Shown piece after piece: positions 49,996 to 58,696 of a stretch of 64,000 nt of DNA. The translations under genes and the position numbers were made by a program. Every line of letters begins with the position of its first letter. Position 1 is the stretch's first letter. This DNA is from Labrys okinawensis (lineage in GTDB: Bacteria; Pseudomonadota; Alphaproteobacteria; Rhizobiales; Labraceae). Under the pieces are notes generated by a model. The model saw only the letters and a program-made list of their open reading frames with translations. It had not been told where the DNA came from and searched no databases. Where the stretch lies: NCBI RefSeq assembly GCF_002982075.1, contig NZ_PUEJ01000009.1, positions 1 through 64,000 on the forward strand, read 5' to 3'.

Positions 49996-50889
49996 ATGAC
50001 AAAGAAGGCCGGCAAGCAGGCTGACGAGGCGCTCAGGAAGGCGATTGCCGGGTTTCGCCTCGATGAGCCCGACCTGCCTCCGGAGATCGACGAAGCCGCC
50101 TTCCGGTCGGGCAACTATCCGCATAAGGAGAAGCTGAAATCCAAGCTCTATGAGCGGGATCTGCACGCTCTGCAGATCGAGCTCCTCAAGGCGCAGACCT
50201 GGGTCAAGGAGCAGGGCGAGCGTGTGGTGGTGGTGTTCGAAGGGCGAGACGCCGCGGGAAAGGGCGGTGCCATCCATCGCTTCACCCAGCATCTGAGCCC
50301 GCGCGACGCGCGTGTGGTCGCGCTGTCGAAACCGACTCCCACCGAGCAGGGACAGTGGTATTTCCAGCGCTATGTCAGCCAATTGCCGACCAAGGGCGAA
50401 ATCGTGATCTTCGACCGCTCCTGGTATAATCGCGGTGGCGTCGAGCCGGTCATGGGGTTCTGCACGCCGGAACAGACCGACAAATTCCTGCATGAGGCGC
50501 CGCAATTCGAGGCGATGCTGGTGCGCGACGGCATCCGCCTGTTCAAGCTCTTCCTCACCATCGGCCAAGCCATGCAGCTCAAGCGCCTGCATGCGCGCTA
50601 TACAGACCCGCTCAAGCAGTGGAAGCTTTCGCCGATCGACCACAAGGCGGTGGGCAAATGGGATGCCTATTCGGAGGCCTATGACCGCATGCTGGCGGCG
50701 ACCGATACGGTCGATACGCCCTGGACCATCATCAAGGCCAATGACAAGCTGCGCACCCGCCTGGCCGTGATCCGCGCCGTGCTGGCGAATCTGCCTTATC
50801 CCGACAAGGACGAGAAGCTCGTGGGCGGGCAGGACGGCAAGATCGTTCTGAGTGCCGAGCATTTCCTCGCCAATGGCGGGGAAATCTAG
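49996..50889 (+). CDS. ppk2: Polyphosphate kinase 2
   Basis: A 297-residue PPK2-family kinase, which moves phosphate between polyphosphate and nucleotides, usually making ATP or GTP from the diphosphate. Walker A is VFEGRDAAGKGGAI and the Walker B/lid region IVIFDRSWYNRGGVEPVMGF; R in the lid and the acidic residue in EGRD are the typical catalytic ones. It is a one-domain class I type by length. GGAGG precedes the ATG. It lies next to phoR across a PHO-box-like site and is bracketed by inverted copies F and G of the dispersed repeat. Confidence 0.9.
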   Translation: MTKKAGKQADEALRKAIAGFRLDEPDLPPEIDEAAFRSGNYPHKEKLKSKLYERDLHALQIELLKAQTWVKEQGERVVVVFEGRDAAGKGGAIHRFTQHLSPRDARVVALSKPTPTEQGQWYFQRYVSQLPTKGEIVIFDRSWYNRGGVEPVMGFCTPEQTDKFLHEAPQFEAMLVRDGIRLFKLFLTIGQAMQLKRLHARYTDPLKQWKLSPIDHKAVGKWDAYSEAYDRMLAATDTVDTPWTIIKANDKLRTRLAVIRAVLANLPYPDKDEKLVGGQDGKIVLSAEHFLANGGEI

Positions 50890-50990
50890 AGCAAAGCGCG
50901 TTCAAGCGTGAACGCTTATTTGCTCCAACTCATTGTTCTGGCACGTCTTTGAGATTCTAGGTGACTCCGGCTAATCGCAAAACGCTATAG
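50886..50990 (-). repeat. Dispersed double-hairpin repeat, copy G
   Basis: Reverse copy immediately after ppk2: CTAGAGCAAAGCGCGTT...AACGCTTATTTGCTC stem, then GGCACGTCTTTGAGATT...TAATCGCAAAACGCT. It overlaps the ppk2 stop codon region. Confidence 0.75.
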
Positions 50991-51217
50991 GTGCGCGCAG
51001 CGGGAGCATGCCGAGCTTCAGCTCTCCTGCGTCATTGCAGCCTGCGTGGGGAGCGGAGGCGGGCCGCTTATAATCCTTGCCGGCCTCGGGAACCAGGCGC
51101 GCGCCTGCACGTTTCCATCGTGGCGGCCGGCCGGTCGGGTTGGGCGAATGTCGCGTCATGACTTCGCCCCGCGCCCGGGCGATGCCGCCCCGTACAACAG
51201 GACGAGGGAGCGCAGCA
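50991..51217. other. Non-coding gap after repeat copy G
   Basis: About 230 bp between repeat copy G and the DUF2934 gene, with no recognised gene, repeat or strong promoter; GC-rich throughout. Confidence 0.4.
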
Positions 51218-51457
51218 ATGCCACACACGACCGAACAGCGCATCCGAATGAAAGCCTATGAGATCTGGCTGCGCGAAGGCTGTCCGGAAGGCAGCGATCT
51301 TCGCCACTGGGAGATGGCCAAGAAGTTCATCGTCGGCGAAGAGGCAAAATCGGCGCTGACCTCGCGCTTCTATGATGTGCACGAGCTCAACGAGAGGGGA
51401 GAACCCGAGGCAAAGGCCGCCCCAGCCGCAGCCAAGCTCAAAGCCCGCAAGCATTGA
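51218..51457 (+). CDS. DUF2934-domain protein
   Basis: A 79-residue protein with the DUF2934 pattern QRIRMKAYEIWLREGCPEGSDLRHWEMA at residues 6-33, a short helical module of unknown role found in many rhizobial proteins. The rest is charged and ends in an Ala/Lys-rich tail. GAGGGAG precedes the ATG at 51218. Confidence 0.8.
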   Translation: MPHTTEQRIRMKAYEIWLREGCPEGSDLRHWEMAKKFIVGEEAKSALTSRFYDVHELNERGEPEAKAAPAAAKLKARKH

Positions 51458-51531
51458 GCAGCCTTGGCGGCTTTCAGGCCATTCGTGCTCTGTAGCGAAG
51501 CCCGGCCGTGACGCGATCCTGACCGGCCGGC

Positions 51532-52323
51532 TCAGTCCACGGGCGCGCGCAGATGCAGCGAGAAGCCCGTTTCGCCCGGCGTTTCCAGTCCGGCTCGCAA
51601 TTGCATGGTCGGGATCAGGTAGTCGCCGGCATTCTGGCGGCGATAGGGGATGGGCGACGTGGACGGCAGCGTTCGCATTCTTTCCCGCAGGCGCTCGGCC
51701 AGAGGCTCAAAGCCCGCTTCCTTGAGGCCGTCGGCCCTGTAGGCGACGAAGGGCGGCAGCACGTCGTAGCCGGGATAATAGAGAATTCCGTGATGGATGG
51801 GGAATAAGAGGTCGTCGATCGGGCCGTTGATGCCGCGCGCCGTGTAATGCTCTTCCCAGCCGCCGGCCGTGACGATCAGCATCGCCCGCTTGCCGGCCAG
51901 GGTTCCCTCGCCATAGCGGTCCCCCCAGCGCTTGTCGCTGTGCTCACCCACGCCATAGGCAAAACCGTAGGCGAAGACGCGATCGACCCACCCCTTGAGG
52001 ATGGCGGGCATGGTGAACCACCAGAGGGGAAACTGCAGGATCAGCATATCAGCCCATAGCAGTTTCTCGATCTCGGCCTTGACGTCGTCGGTCAGCGCCC
52101 CGGCCTCGAAGGCGGCCTTTGAGGCTTGCACGGGTATCAGCCGGGCGCCGGCTTCCAGTGCCGGAAAGTCGGCCCGATCGACCTCGGATTTCCATTCGTC
52201 GGCATAAAGGTCGGACACACGAACCTCATGGCCCTGGGCCTGGAGTTCGGCGATGGCGACGTCGCGGAGCCTTGCGTTGAGGGAACGGGGTTCGGGATGG
52301 GCGAAGACAAGCAGGACTTTCAT
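51532..52323 (-). CDS. NAD(P)H-dependent quinone reductase-type flavoprotein
   Basis: A 263-residue flavodoxin-like protein of the NQO/MdaB family, an FAD- or FMN-dependent two-electron reductase. It starts MKVLLVFAHPEPRSLNARL, has LILQFPLWWFTMPAILKGWVDRVFAYGFAYG, and GGWEEHYTARG, which bind flavin and NAD(P)H. The ATG at 52323 follows GGAA. It diverges from the LysR gene across a 94-bp gap with an inverted repeat, so it is the likely target of that regulator. Confidence 0.85.
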   Translation of the reverse strand: MKVLLVFAHPEPRSLNARLRDVAIAELQAQGHEVRVSDLYADEWKSEVDRADFPALEAGARLIPVQASKAAFEAGALTDDVKAEIEKLLWADMLILQFPLWWFTMPAILKGWVDRVFAYGFAYGVGEHSDKRWGDRYGEGTLAGKRAMLIVTAGGWEEHYTARGINGPIDDLLFPIHHGILYYPGYDVLPPFVAYRADGLKEAGFEPLAERLRERMRTLPSTSPIPYRRQNAGDYLIPTMQLRAGLETPGETGFSLHLRAPVD

Positions 52324-52370
52324 AGTGCGGTTCCAGCGATGAGAAATCATGCCTGAAAGCTAGGGAAGCT

Positions 52371-52421
52371 CCATATAATTCGCTATACCTGAGGAATGGA
52401 TAATATTGTGCCGAATTATGG
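52371..52421. promoter_or_regulatory. Inverted repeat in the quinone reductase/LysR divergent gap
   Basis: CCATATAATTCG (52371-52382) and CGAATTATGG (52412-52421) form separated inverted arms. The right arm overlaps the LysR start codon. Such paired sites are the usual binding arrangement for LysR regulators of divergent genes; assignment to this regulator is inference. Confidence 0.5.
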
Positions 52422-53344
52422 ATAAGTCAGACGTCACCCTGGAGCGCATGCGCAGCTTCGTTCGCGTTGCCGAGCGCGGAAATTTTTCCGCGGTCGCCCG
52501 CGAGCTGAACATCGGCCAGTCCAGTGTCACGCGGCATCTGAGCGAGCTCGAAGATGCGCTGGGCGTGGCCCTGCTCAGCCGCACGACCCGGCGCGTCTCG
52601 CTCACCGAGGAGGGCAGGCGTTACTATGCCCATGCCGTCCAGATCCTGCGTCTGGTCGAGCAGGCCGGCGACGAGGTGCGGCAGGCGCATGGCGAGCATG
52701 CCGGCACGGTCCGCCTGTCCTGCACGGCGGCCCTCGGCGTTCGGCATATTGCCCGCCTGCTCTTTGCCTTCCAGGACCGCCATCCCGAGATCAGGATCGA
52801 ATTCAGCCTCACCGACGAACGAATCGATCTGGTCCGGGAAGGGGTCGACCTGGCGCTGCGGCTCGGGCCCCTCGATGACAGTTCCATGAAGAGGCGCTCC
52901 CTGGGCCGCAGCCGTCGCGTCCTCGTGGCAGCACCGGACTTCCTGGCCCGATATGGACGGCCGCGTACGCCCGAGGACCTGGCCGGGCTCGAGGGTATAC
53001 GCATGTCGAACATTGCGGGCAGCGAGACGCTCGTTCTCGAGGGGCCCGACGGAAGCCGCCATGCCGTGCCCTTCGGCGGGCGGCTGCAGGTCGATCACGG
53101 GCTTGCGGCGCGCGAAGCATTCGCCGAGGGCCGGGGTTTCGGCCCGACCCATGTCTGGCTGGTCGACGATCTCCTGGAGCAAGGTCGGCTGGAGCCGATC
53201 CTGCCCGACTATGTGCCGGCGCCCACGCCATTGAACATGCTGATCGTGCCCGAACGCGCCGGCATTGCGCGCGTCAGGCTGCTGATCGAGTTTCTCGTCG
53301 GCGCGATCGCCCGGCTGCCGGGCATCGAAGCGAAGGCGCTCTGA
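52418..53344 (+). CDS. LysR-family transcriptional regulator
   Basis: A 308-residue regulator: N-terminal helix-turn-helix (VTLERMRSFVRVAERGNFSAVARELNIGQSSVTRHLSELEDALGVALLSRTTRRVSLTEEGRRYY) and a periplasmic-binding-like effector domain (from about 90). It belongs to the CrgA-like group. The ATG at 52418 is chosen over an upstream TTG. It diverges from the quinone reductase gene. Confidence 0.9.
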   Translation: MDKSDVTLERMRSFVRVAERGNFSAVARELNIGQSSVTRHLSELEDALGVALLSRTTRRVSLTEEGRRYYAHAVQILRLVEQAGDEVRQAHGEHAGTVRLSCTAALGVRHIARLLFAFQDRHPEIRIEFSLTDERIDLVREGVDLALRLGPLDDSSMKRRSLGRSRRVLVAAPDFLARYGRPRTPEDLAGLEGIRMSNIAGSETLVLEGPDGSRHAVPFGGRLQVDHGLAAREAFAEGRGFGPTHVWLVDDLLEQGRLEPILPDYVPAPTPLNMLIVPERAGIARVRLLIEFLVGAIARLPGIEAKAL

Positions 53345-53362
53345 GCGCTGTCTTGCGTAACG

Positions 53363-54283
53363 CTACAGCCTGAAGATGCGCTTGGGCAGCAATTCGCCGT
53401 GGTCGAGTTCGGCGAGCGCCACCAGGGTGCCGCCGGACATCACAGCGGCCACGCCTTCGAAGACCGGCGCGTCCCGCCCGCGCAGGATTACGCCCTGGCC
53501 GCGGGCGAGGCGGCCGGCGTCGTGCTGGGAAACCACCAAGGTCGGCAGGGCCTCGAGGGCGGTTTCCACCGGCAGCAGGGCTTCCGCCAGCGGGGGCAGA
53601 TCGGAGGCGCCCTCCTTCATGGCGCGCAATTCGTCGGGCGTCACCGCGTCCTGCTCGTCGAAGGTACCGACCACCGCCCGGCGCAAGGCCGTGACATGGC
53701 CGTAGCAGCCGAGATCCCGGCCCATGTCGCGGGCGAGTGCCCGGACATAGGTGCCCTTGCCGCATTCGGCCTCGAAAGTGGTGGCCTCGCGGCTGTATTC
53801 CACGATGCGCAGGGCGTGCACCTCGATGTCGCGGGCCTCCAGTTCGACCTCCTCGCCGTCCCGCGCCAGGTCATAGGCACGCTCGCCGTCGACCTTGATG
53901 GCGGAAAAGCGCGGCGGGACCTGGCTGATCACGCCGGTATAGCGGGGCAGCAGGGCCTCGACCTCGGCCCTTTCGGGCCTGATGTCGGAGGTCGCCACCG
54001 GGCTACCCTCGGTGTCGTCGGTGTTGGTCTCCGTTCCCCAGGCCACGGTGAAGCGATAGACCTTGCGACCGTCCATAACATAGGGGACCGTCTTGGTGGC
54101 TTCGCCGAGAGCGATGGGCAGGATGCCGGAGGCCAAGGGATCGAGCGTGCCCGCATGACCGGCCTTCTTGGCGTTGAACACGCGCTTGACCACGGAGACG
54201 CCCTGGGTCGAGGTCATGCCGACGGGTTTGTCGAGGATGATCCAGCCATTGACCTCGACGCGAGTGGAACGGGGAGCACTCAT
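53363..54283 (-). CDS. truB: tRNA pseudouridine(55) synthase TruB
   Basis: A 306-residue synthase that makes Psi55 in the T-arm of tRNAs. The catalytic aspartate is D48 in GHAGTLDPLASGILP; the N-terminal GWIILDKPVGMTST and the YVMDGRKVYRFTVAWGTETNTDD core match the family. A PUA-like C-terminal domain follows from about residue 235. It overlaps rbfA by 4 bp. In most alphaproteobacteria rpsO and pnp come next, but here a LysR gene on the other strand follows. Confidence 0.95.
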   Translation of the reverse strand: MSAPRSTRVEVNGWIILDKPVGMTSTQGVSVVKRVFNAKKAGHAGTLDPLASGILPIALGEATKTVPYVMDGRKVYRFTVAWGTETNTDDTEGSPVATSDIRPERAEVEALLPRYTGVISQVPPRFSAIKVDGERAYDLARDGEEVELEARDIEVHALRIVEYSREATTFEAECGKGTYVRALARDMGRDLGCYGHVTALRRAVVGTFDEQDAVTPDELRAMKEGASDLPPLAEALLPVETALEALPTLVVSQHDAGRLARGQGVILRGRDAPVFEGVAAVMSGGTLVALAELDHGELLPKRIFRL

Positions 54284-54705
54284 TCCTCGTCCTCCTCCTG
54301 GCCCGGCAGCTTTTGCTCGAGATCGCGGCTGACCTCCGGCTGGCGCAGGAGCGTATCGACCTTGGAGGCGTAATCGAAGGTCGTGTCGATGAGGAAGCGG
54401 AAATTGGGCGCGTATTTCATGGTCACCCGGCGGGCGATCAGGCCGCGCAGATATTTGGCATGGGAAGCCAGGGCCCTGATCACGGCCTCGCCATCCCCGC
54501 CGCCCAGCGGCATGACATAGACGGTGGCGACCTTGAGATCGGGCGACATCCTGACCTCCGGCACGGTGATGACCTTGCCTTCGAGCACGGGATCCATGAT
54601 TTCGCCGCGCTGCAGGATGTCGGCAATGGCATGGCGGATCAGTTCCGCGACGCGGAGCTGACGTTGCGAAGGGGCCTTGGAAGAGGAGGGGGTAAGACGG
54701 GGCAT
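54280..54705 (-). CDS. rbfA: Ribosome-binding factor A
   Basis: A 141-residue 30S maturation factor with a KH-like fold: QRQLRVAELIRHAIADILQRGEIMDP, VTVPEVRMSPDLKVATVYVMPLGG and PNFRFLIDTTFDYASKVDTLL. The ATG at 54705 gives the normal MPRLTPSSSKAPSQRQL rhizobial start. It overlaps truB. Confidence 0.93.
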   Translation of the reverse strand: MPRLTPSSSKAPSQRQLRVAELIRHAIADILQRGEIMDPVLEGKVITVPEVRMSPDLKVATVYVMPLGGGDGEAVIRALASHAKYLRGLIARRVTMKYAPNFRFLIDTTFDYASKVDTLLRQPEVSRDLEQKLPGQEEDEE

Positions 54706-54734
54706 ATTTGCTTTCGTTGAAGTTCCGTGGTTCC

Positions 54735-55160
54735 TCAGGTTCGGATCATAGCGCGGCTGCGGCGTTGCCAAAACCCGAGAAGGAAGCAGCCCAACATTAG
54801 GCCAACGTTGAGAAGCATGTTCATATTATCCAGCACGCGCGAAACGCAGCCTTCCTCGACCGCCCATTTGTAAATCATCGATTCGTCCGTCAGAGACTCC
54901 AGCACGCCGAGGAGTATGACGGGGACTGCGGCTAAGGCGGCCAGGAATGACAGCCAGGGGCGGCGTGCAAACCAGGCCGCAACTGCAAGGAGAAGCACCA
55001 TTGCTGTCCACCAATAACGAGATAATAGCGAACCATCATTAGGGTTCCACGCGTCGCCGGCCACCTTGTCGCAGACTTCGGCCAGTACCGGGGCTGTCAT
55101 TGCAAACCAAAGTGCACCCCCGCGAACGAGTGCTGAGGTCATGTCTGATAATCTCGACAT
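54735..55160 (-). CDS. Putative membrane protein between infB and rbfA
   Basis: A protein of about 141 residues, not recognised. It has roughly four hydrophobic segments (GALWFAMTAPVLA, YWWTAMVLLLAVAAWFA, WLSFLAALAAVPVILLGVL, MNMLLNVGLMLGCFLLGFW) and three cysteines, so it is likely an inner-membrane protein. The start is unclear: ATG 55160, 55142 or 55187 are all possible and none has a good ribosome site. It interrupts the usual infB-rbfA adjacency. Confidence 0.55.
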   Translation of the reverse strand: MSRLSDMTSALVRGGALWFAMTAPVLAEVCDKVAGDAWNPNDGSLLSRYWWTAMVLLLAVAAWFARRPWLSFLAALAAVPVILLGVLESLTDESMIYKWAVEEGCVSRVLDNMNMLLNVGLMLGCFLLGFWQRRSRAMIRT

Positions 55161-55286
55161 CAAAGAGGGGAGTTCAAGACGCGGCATGTAAAGTCCCGGA
55201 GTGCAGACATCCCGTCCGCTCTTGCCTCTATTGACAGATGAGCCTCGGCAAGAAGAGCGGATAGAGTATCCGCGCTCCATAAACAG

Positions 55287-55314
55287 CAATGGCCGGGCTT
55301 GCACCCGGCCATTG
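55287..55314 (-). terminator. Hairpin after infB
   Basis: A perfect 11-bp stem CAATGGCCGGG / CCCGGCCATTG with a 6-nt loop, 22 bp past the infB stop, followed on the minus strand by a short CTGTTT. Probably ends or reduces the rimP-infB transcript before the membrane-protein gene. Confidence 0.6.
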
Positions 55315-55336
55315 CGCGATTTCCTGCCGAGATCGA

Positions 55337-58300
55337 TCAGAGCGTACGCTTGATTTCCTCGACGCGGTAGCACTCGATGACGTCGCCGGAGCGCATATCC
55401 TGGTAGTTCTCGAAGGCCATGCCGCATTCCTGGCCGACCTGGACTTCCTTGACCTCGTCCTTGAAGCGCTTGAGCGTGGACAGCTTGCCTTCGTGGATGA
55501 CGACGTTGTCGCGGATGAGGCGGACATTGGCGCCGCGCTCGACATGACCATCGGTGACGCGGCAGCCGGCGACCTTGCCGACCTTCGAAATGTTGAACAC
55601 TTCGAGGATCTGGGCGTTGCCGAGGAACTCCTCGCGCAGGGTCGGCGCCAGCAGGCCGGAGAGCACGCCCTTCACGTCATCCACGAGGTTGTAGATGATG
55701 TTGTAGTAGCGGATCTCGGTGCCGGTACGCTCGGCCGCCTCGCGGGCTTCCTTATGCGCACGCACGTTGAAGCCGATCACGGCAGCGCCAGAAGCTTCGG
55801 CCAAGGTGATGTCCGACTCGGTGATGCCGCCGACACCCGAATGGATGACACGCGCCTTCACCTCGTCATTGCCCACCTTGTCGAGGGCACCGATGATGGC
55901 TTCCACCGAACCCTGCACGTCGGCCTTGACGACCAGCGGCAGTTCGCGGGCACCGGTGCCGGCCTTGACGGCCGCCATCATGTCGGCGAGCGAGCCGCGA
56001 CCGGTCGACAGGCGAACGGCGGCGTTCTCTCGCTTCTGGCGCTCGCGATATTCGGTGATCTCGCGGGCACGGGCCTCGTTCTCGACCACCGCGACGCGGT
56101 CACCCGCCTCCGGCGTACCGTTGAAGCCGAGCACCTCGACCGGCACCGACGGGCCGGCGGCCGGCATGGTGGCGCCGGTATCGCTGACCAAAGCGCGCAC
56201 CCGGCCCCATTCGGCGCCGGCGACGACGATGTCGCCGACCTTGAGCGTGCCGCGCTGCACCAGCACGGTCGCCACCGGGCCCCGGCCGCGGTCGAGCTTG
56301 GCTTCGATCACGGTGCCTTCGGCCGCACGGTCGGGATTGGCCTGCAGGTTGAGGATCTCGGCCTGCAGCTGGATGGCTTCCAGCAGCTTGTCGAGATTGG
56401 TGCGCTGCTTGGCCGAGACCTCGACTTCGAGGGTTTCGCCGCCCATGCTTTCGACTTGGACGTTGTGCTGGAGCAGCTCGGTGCGCACGCGCTCGGGCTT
56501 GGCATCGGGCTTGTCGATCTTGTTGACCGCCACGATCATCGGCACCTTGGCGGCCGCGGCGTGGTTGATGGCTTCCACCGTCTGCGGCATGACGCCGTCA
56601 TCGGCCGCCACCACCAGCACCACGATATCCGTCACCTTGGCGCCGCGGGCGCGCATGGCGGTGAAGGCGGCGTGGCCGGGCGTGTCGATGAAGGTCACCT
56701 TGCCGCCGAGCGGCGAGGTCACCTGATAGGCACCGATGTGCTGGGTGATGCCGCCGGCTTCGCCGGAGACGACATTGGCCGAGCGGATCGCGTCCAGCAG
56801 CGAGGTCTTGCCGTGGTCGACATGGCCCATGATGGTCACGACCGGCGGGCGCGGCTCGAGATGATCGTCGATGTCGGCCTCGTCGAACAGGCCCTCCTCG
56901 ACGTCGGCTTCCGAGACGCGCTTGGCGGTGTGGCCGAGCTCTTCCACGATGAGCTGCGCCGTATCCGCGTCGATGACGTCGTTGATCTTCTTCATTTCGC
57001 CCTGCTTCATCAGCAGGCGAATGACGTCGACCGCGCGTTCCGACATGCGGTTGGCGAGTTCCTGAATGGTGATCGCTTCCGGAATCACCACCTCGCGCAT
57101 GATCTTTTCCTTGGCCTCGACATGGCGATGGCCGGTCATGCGCTGGGTGCGGCGGCGGAAGGAGGCGACGGAGCGCGTACGCTCGTCCTCGTCCCCGGTC
57201 GCGCTGGTGACCGTCAGGCGGCCGCGGCCCTTCTGTTCGCCGGCGCGCGGTGTTGCTTCGCGACGCGGAGCGGCGGCACCGCCACGACCGGCGCTGCCCG
57301 GACCGCGACGCACGCCGCGATTGCCGTCATCGTCATCCGCAACGGCACGGGCGCGGGTCGGTCCGCCGACATTGCGGCCGGCTGGCGGCGTGATCGCGGG
57401 TTCCGAAGGGGCAAAGGCAGAGGTGCCGCGATTGGCACCGAAGCCGCCGCCGGGACGCCGGTCTCCGAAGCCACCTTCGCGGGGCGGGCCGCGACGTTCG
57501 CCGAAACCGGTACCGCCTTCCCGCGGCGGGCCGCGGCGTTCACCGAAACCAGTGCCGCCTTCACGCGGCGGTCCACGACGCTCGCCGAAACCGGTACCGC
57601 CTTCACGCGGCGGACCACGGCGTTCACCAGCCGGCCCTGCGCCGCCTTCACGCGGACGCCGGTCACCGAACGAAGTGCCGCCTTCGCGCGGCGGCCGCCG
57701 GTCGCCGAAGCCTTCGCGACGGTCTCCATAGCCGCCCGGGCGGGCCGGTGCTGCCCCTTCACGGGGCGCCGGCGTGGCTTCGCCCAGATGGCGCCGCGCC
57801 TCGGCCTCGCCATGACGACGGGTTTCTTCCTCGCGGCGATGACGCTCTTCTTCCTCGCGCTTGCGGATTTCCGCAGCCTTGCGCTCTTCCTCGCGACGGG
57901 CTTCCTCGGCCGCACGGCGCACCGCTTCCTCGGCTGCGCGCTTGCGCTCCTCGGCTTCGCGGACACGGGCTTCGGCCAGCACGCGCGTGCGGGCGTCCAT
58001 TTCCTCGCTGGACAGCGTGCGCAGAACCATGCCGGCACCCGGACGGTTCGGACGCTGGCCCTGGGGAGGACGACCTGCCATTGGCTGCCCCGGGCGTCCG
58101 CCCTGCTGGGGCGCGCCTGGGCGTCCCGGGGCGGGAGCAGCCGGACGCGGCGCCGCGGGAGCGGGCGCCGCTGGAGCTGCGGGACGGGGAGCTGCCGGGG
58201 CGGCTGCAGCCGGAGCCGCGGGCGCTTCCGCTCGCGGGCTCGGCGCCGGAGCGGCAGCCACCGGAGCGGCAGGCTTCTCGACGACCGTCGGCGCGGGCTG

Positions 58301-58654
58301 AACCGGCGCGGGCGTCGGAGCCTTGGGAGCTTCCACCGGGCGCGGCGCTGGGGCCTGTTCGGCAGCGCGCGGGGGCGGAGCCGGTTGGGGCGCTGCTGCC
58401 GCCGGAGGAACTGCCGGCCGCGGGGGTGGCGCAACGGGGGCAGCCTGGCGCGGCGGCGCCGCAGGCGGCGGTGCGGCAGGCGGGGTAACGGGGCCTGACG
58501 GACGTCGCTTCACCGTCTCGACGACGACAGTCTTCGAGCGGCCATGCGAAAAGCTCTGGCGAACCGTATCCGGCGCGCTCGAGGGCCGCTTCAGCGTCAG
58601 CGTCTTGGTGGGCGGAACAGTCAGCGTATCGCCCGGGTTTTTCGTATCAGTCAT
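55337..58654 (-). CDS. infB: Translation initiation factor IF-2
   Basis: A 1,105-residue GTPase that places initiator tRNA on the 30S subunit. The N-terminal about 550 residues are low complexity: alanine/proline-rich, an Arg/Glu-rich helical part, then three 14-residue GFGERRGPPREGGT repeats (DNA about 57460-57640). The G domain begins at GHVDHGKT (610-617), with DTPGHAAF and NKIDKP following, then domains II-IV. The length is at the upper end for the family, usual for rhizobia. Confidence 0.96.
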   Translation of the reverse strand: MTDTKNPGDTLTVPPTKTLTLKRPSSAPDTVRQSFSHGRSKTVVVETVKRRPSGPVTPPAAPPPAAPPRQAAPVAPPPRPAVPPAAAAPQPAPPPRAAEQAPAPRPVEAPKAPTPAPVQPAPTVVEKPAAPVAAAPAPSPRAEAPAAPAAAAPAAPRPAAPAAPAPAAPRPAAPAPGRPGAPQQGGRPGQPMAGRPPQGQRPNRPGAGMVLRTLSSEEMDARTRVLAEARVREAEERKRAAEEAVRRAAEEARREEERKAAEIRKREEEERHRREEETRRHGEAEARRHLGEATPAPREGAAPARPGGYGDRREGFGDRRPPREGGTSFGDRRPREGGAGPAGERRGPPREGGTGFGERRGPPREGGTGFGERRGPPREGGTGFGERRGPPREGGFGDRRPGGGFGANRGTSAFAPSEPAITPPAGRNVGGPTRARAVADDDDGNRGVRRGPGSAGRGGAAAPRREATPRAGEQKGRGRLTVTSATGDEDERTRSVASFRRRTQRMTGHRHVEAKEKIMREVVIPEAITIQELANRMSERAVDVIRLLMKQGEMKKINDVIDADTAQLIVEELGHTAKRVSEADVEEGLFDEADIDDHLEPRPPVVTIMGHVDHGKTSLLDAIRSANVVSGEAGGITQHIGAYQVTSPLGGKVTFIDTPGHAAFTAMRARGAKVTDIVVLVVAADDGVMPQTVEAINHAAAAKVPMIVAVNKIDKPDAKPERVRTELLQHNVQVESMGGETLEVEVSAKQRTNLDKLLEAIQLQAEILNLQANPDRAAEGTVIEAKLDRGRGPVATVLVQRGTLKVGDIVVAGAEWGRVRALVSDTGATMPAAGPSVPVEVLGFNGTPEAGDRVAVVENEARAREITEYRERQKRENAAVRLSTGRGSLADMMAAVKAGTGARELPLVVKADVQGSVEAIIGALDKVGNDEVKARVIHSGVGGITESDITLAEASGAAVIGFNVRAHKEAREAAERTGTEIRYYNIIYNLVDDVKGVLSGLLAPTLREEFLGNAQILEVFNISKVGKVAGCRVTDGHVERGANVRLIRDNVVIHEGKLSTLKRFKDEVKEVQVGQECGMAFENYQDMRSGDVIECYRVEEIKRTL

Positions 58655-58696
58655 TCCGTGCCAAATCCTGCGGGTCGCCCCGTTTCATTCGATAGT

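Noticed and set aside
55289..58498. Long plus-strand frame opposite infB
   Set aside because: Shadow of IF-2; its apparent repeats are the complement of the IF-2 low-complexity region.
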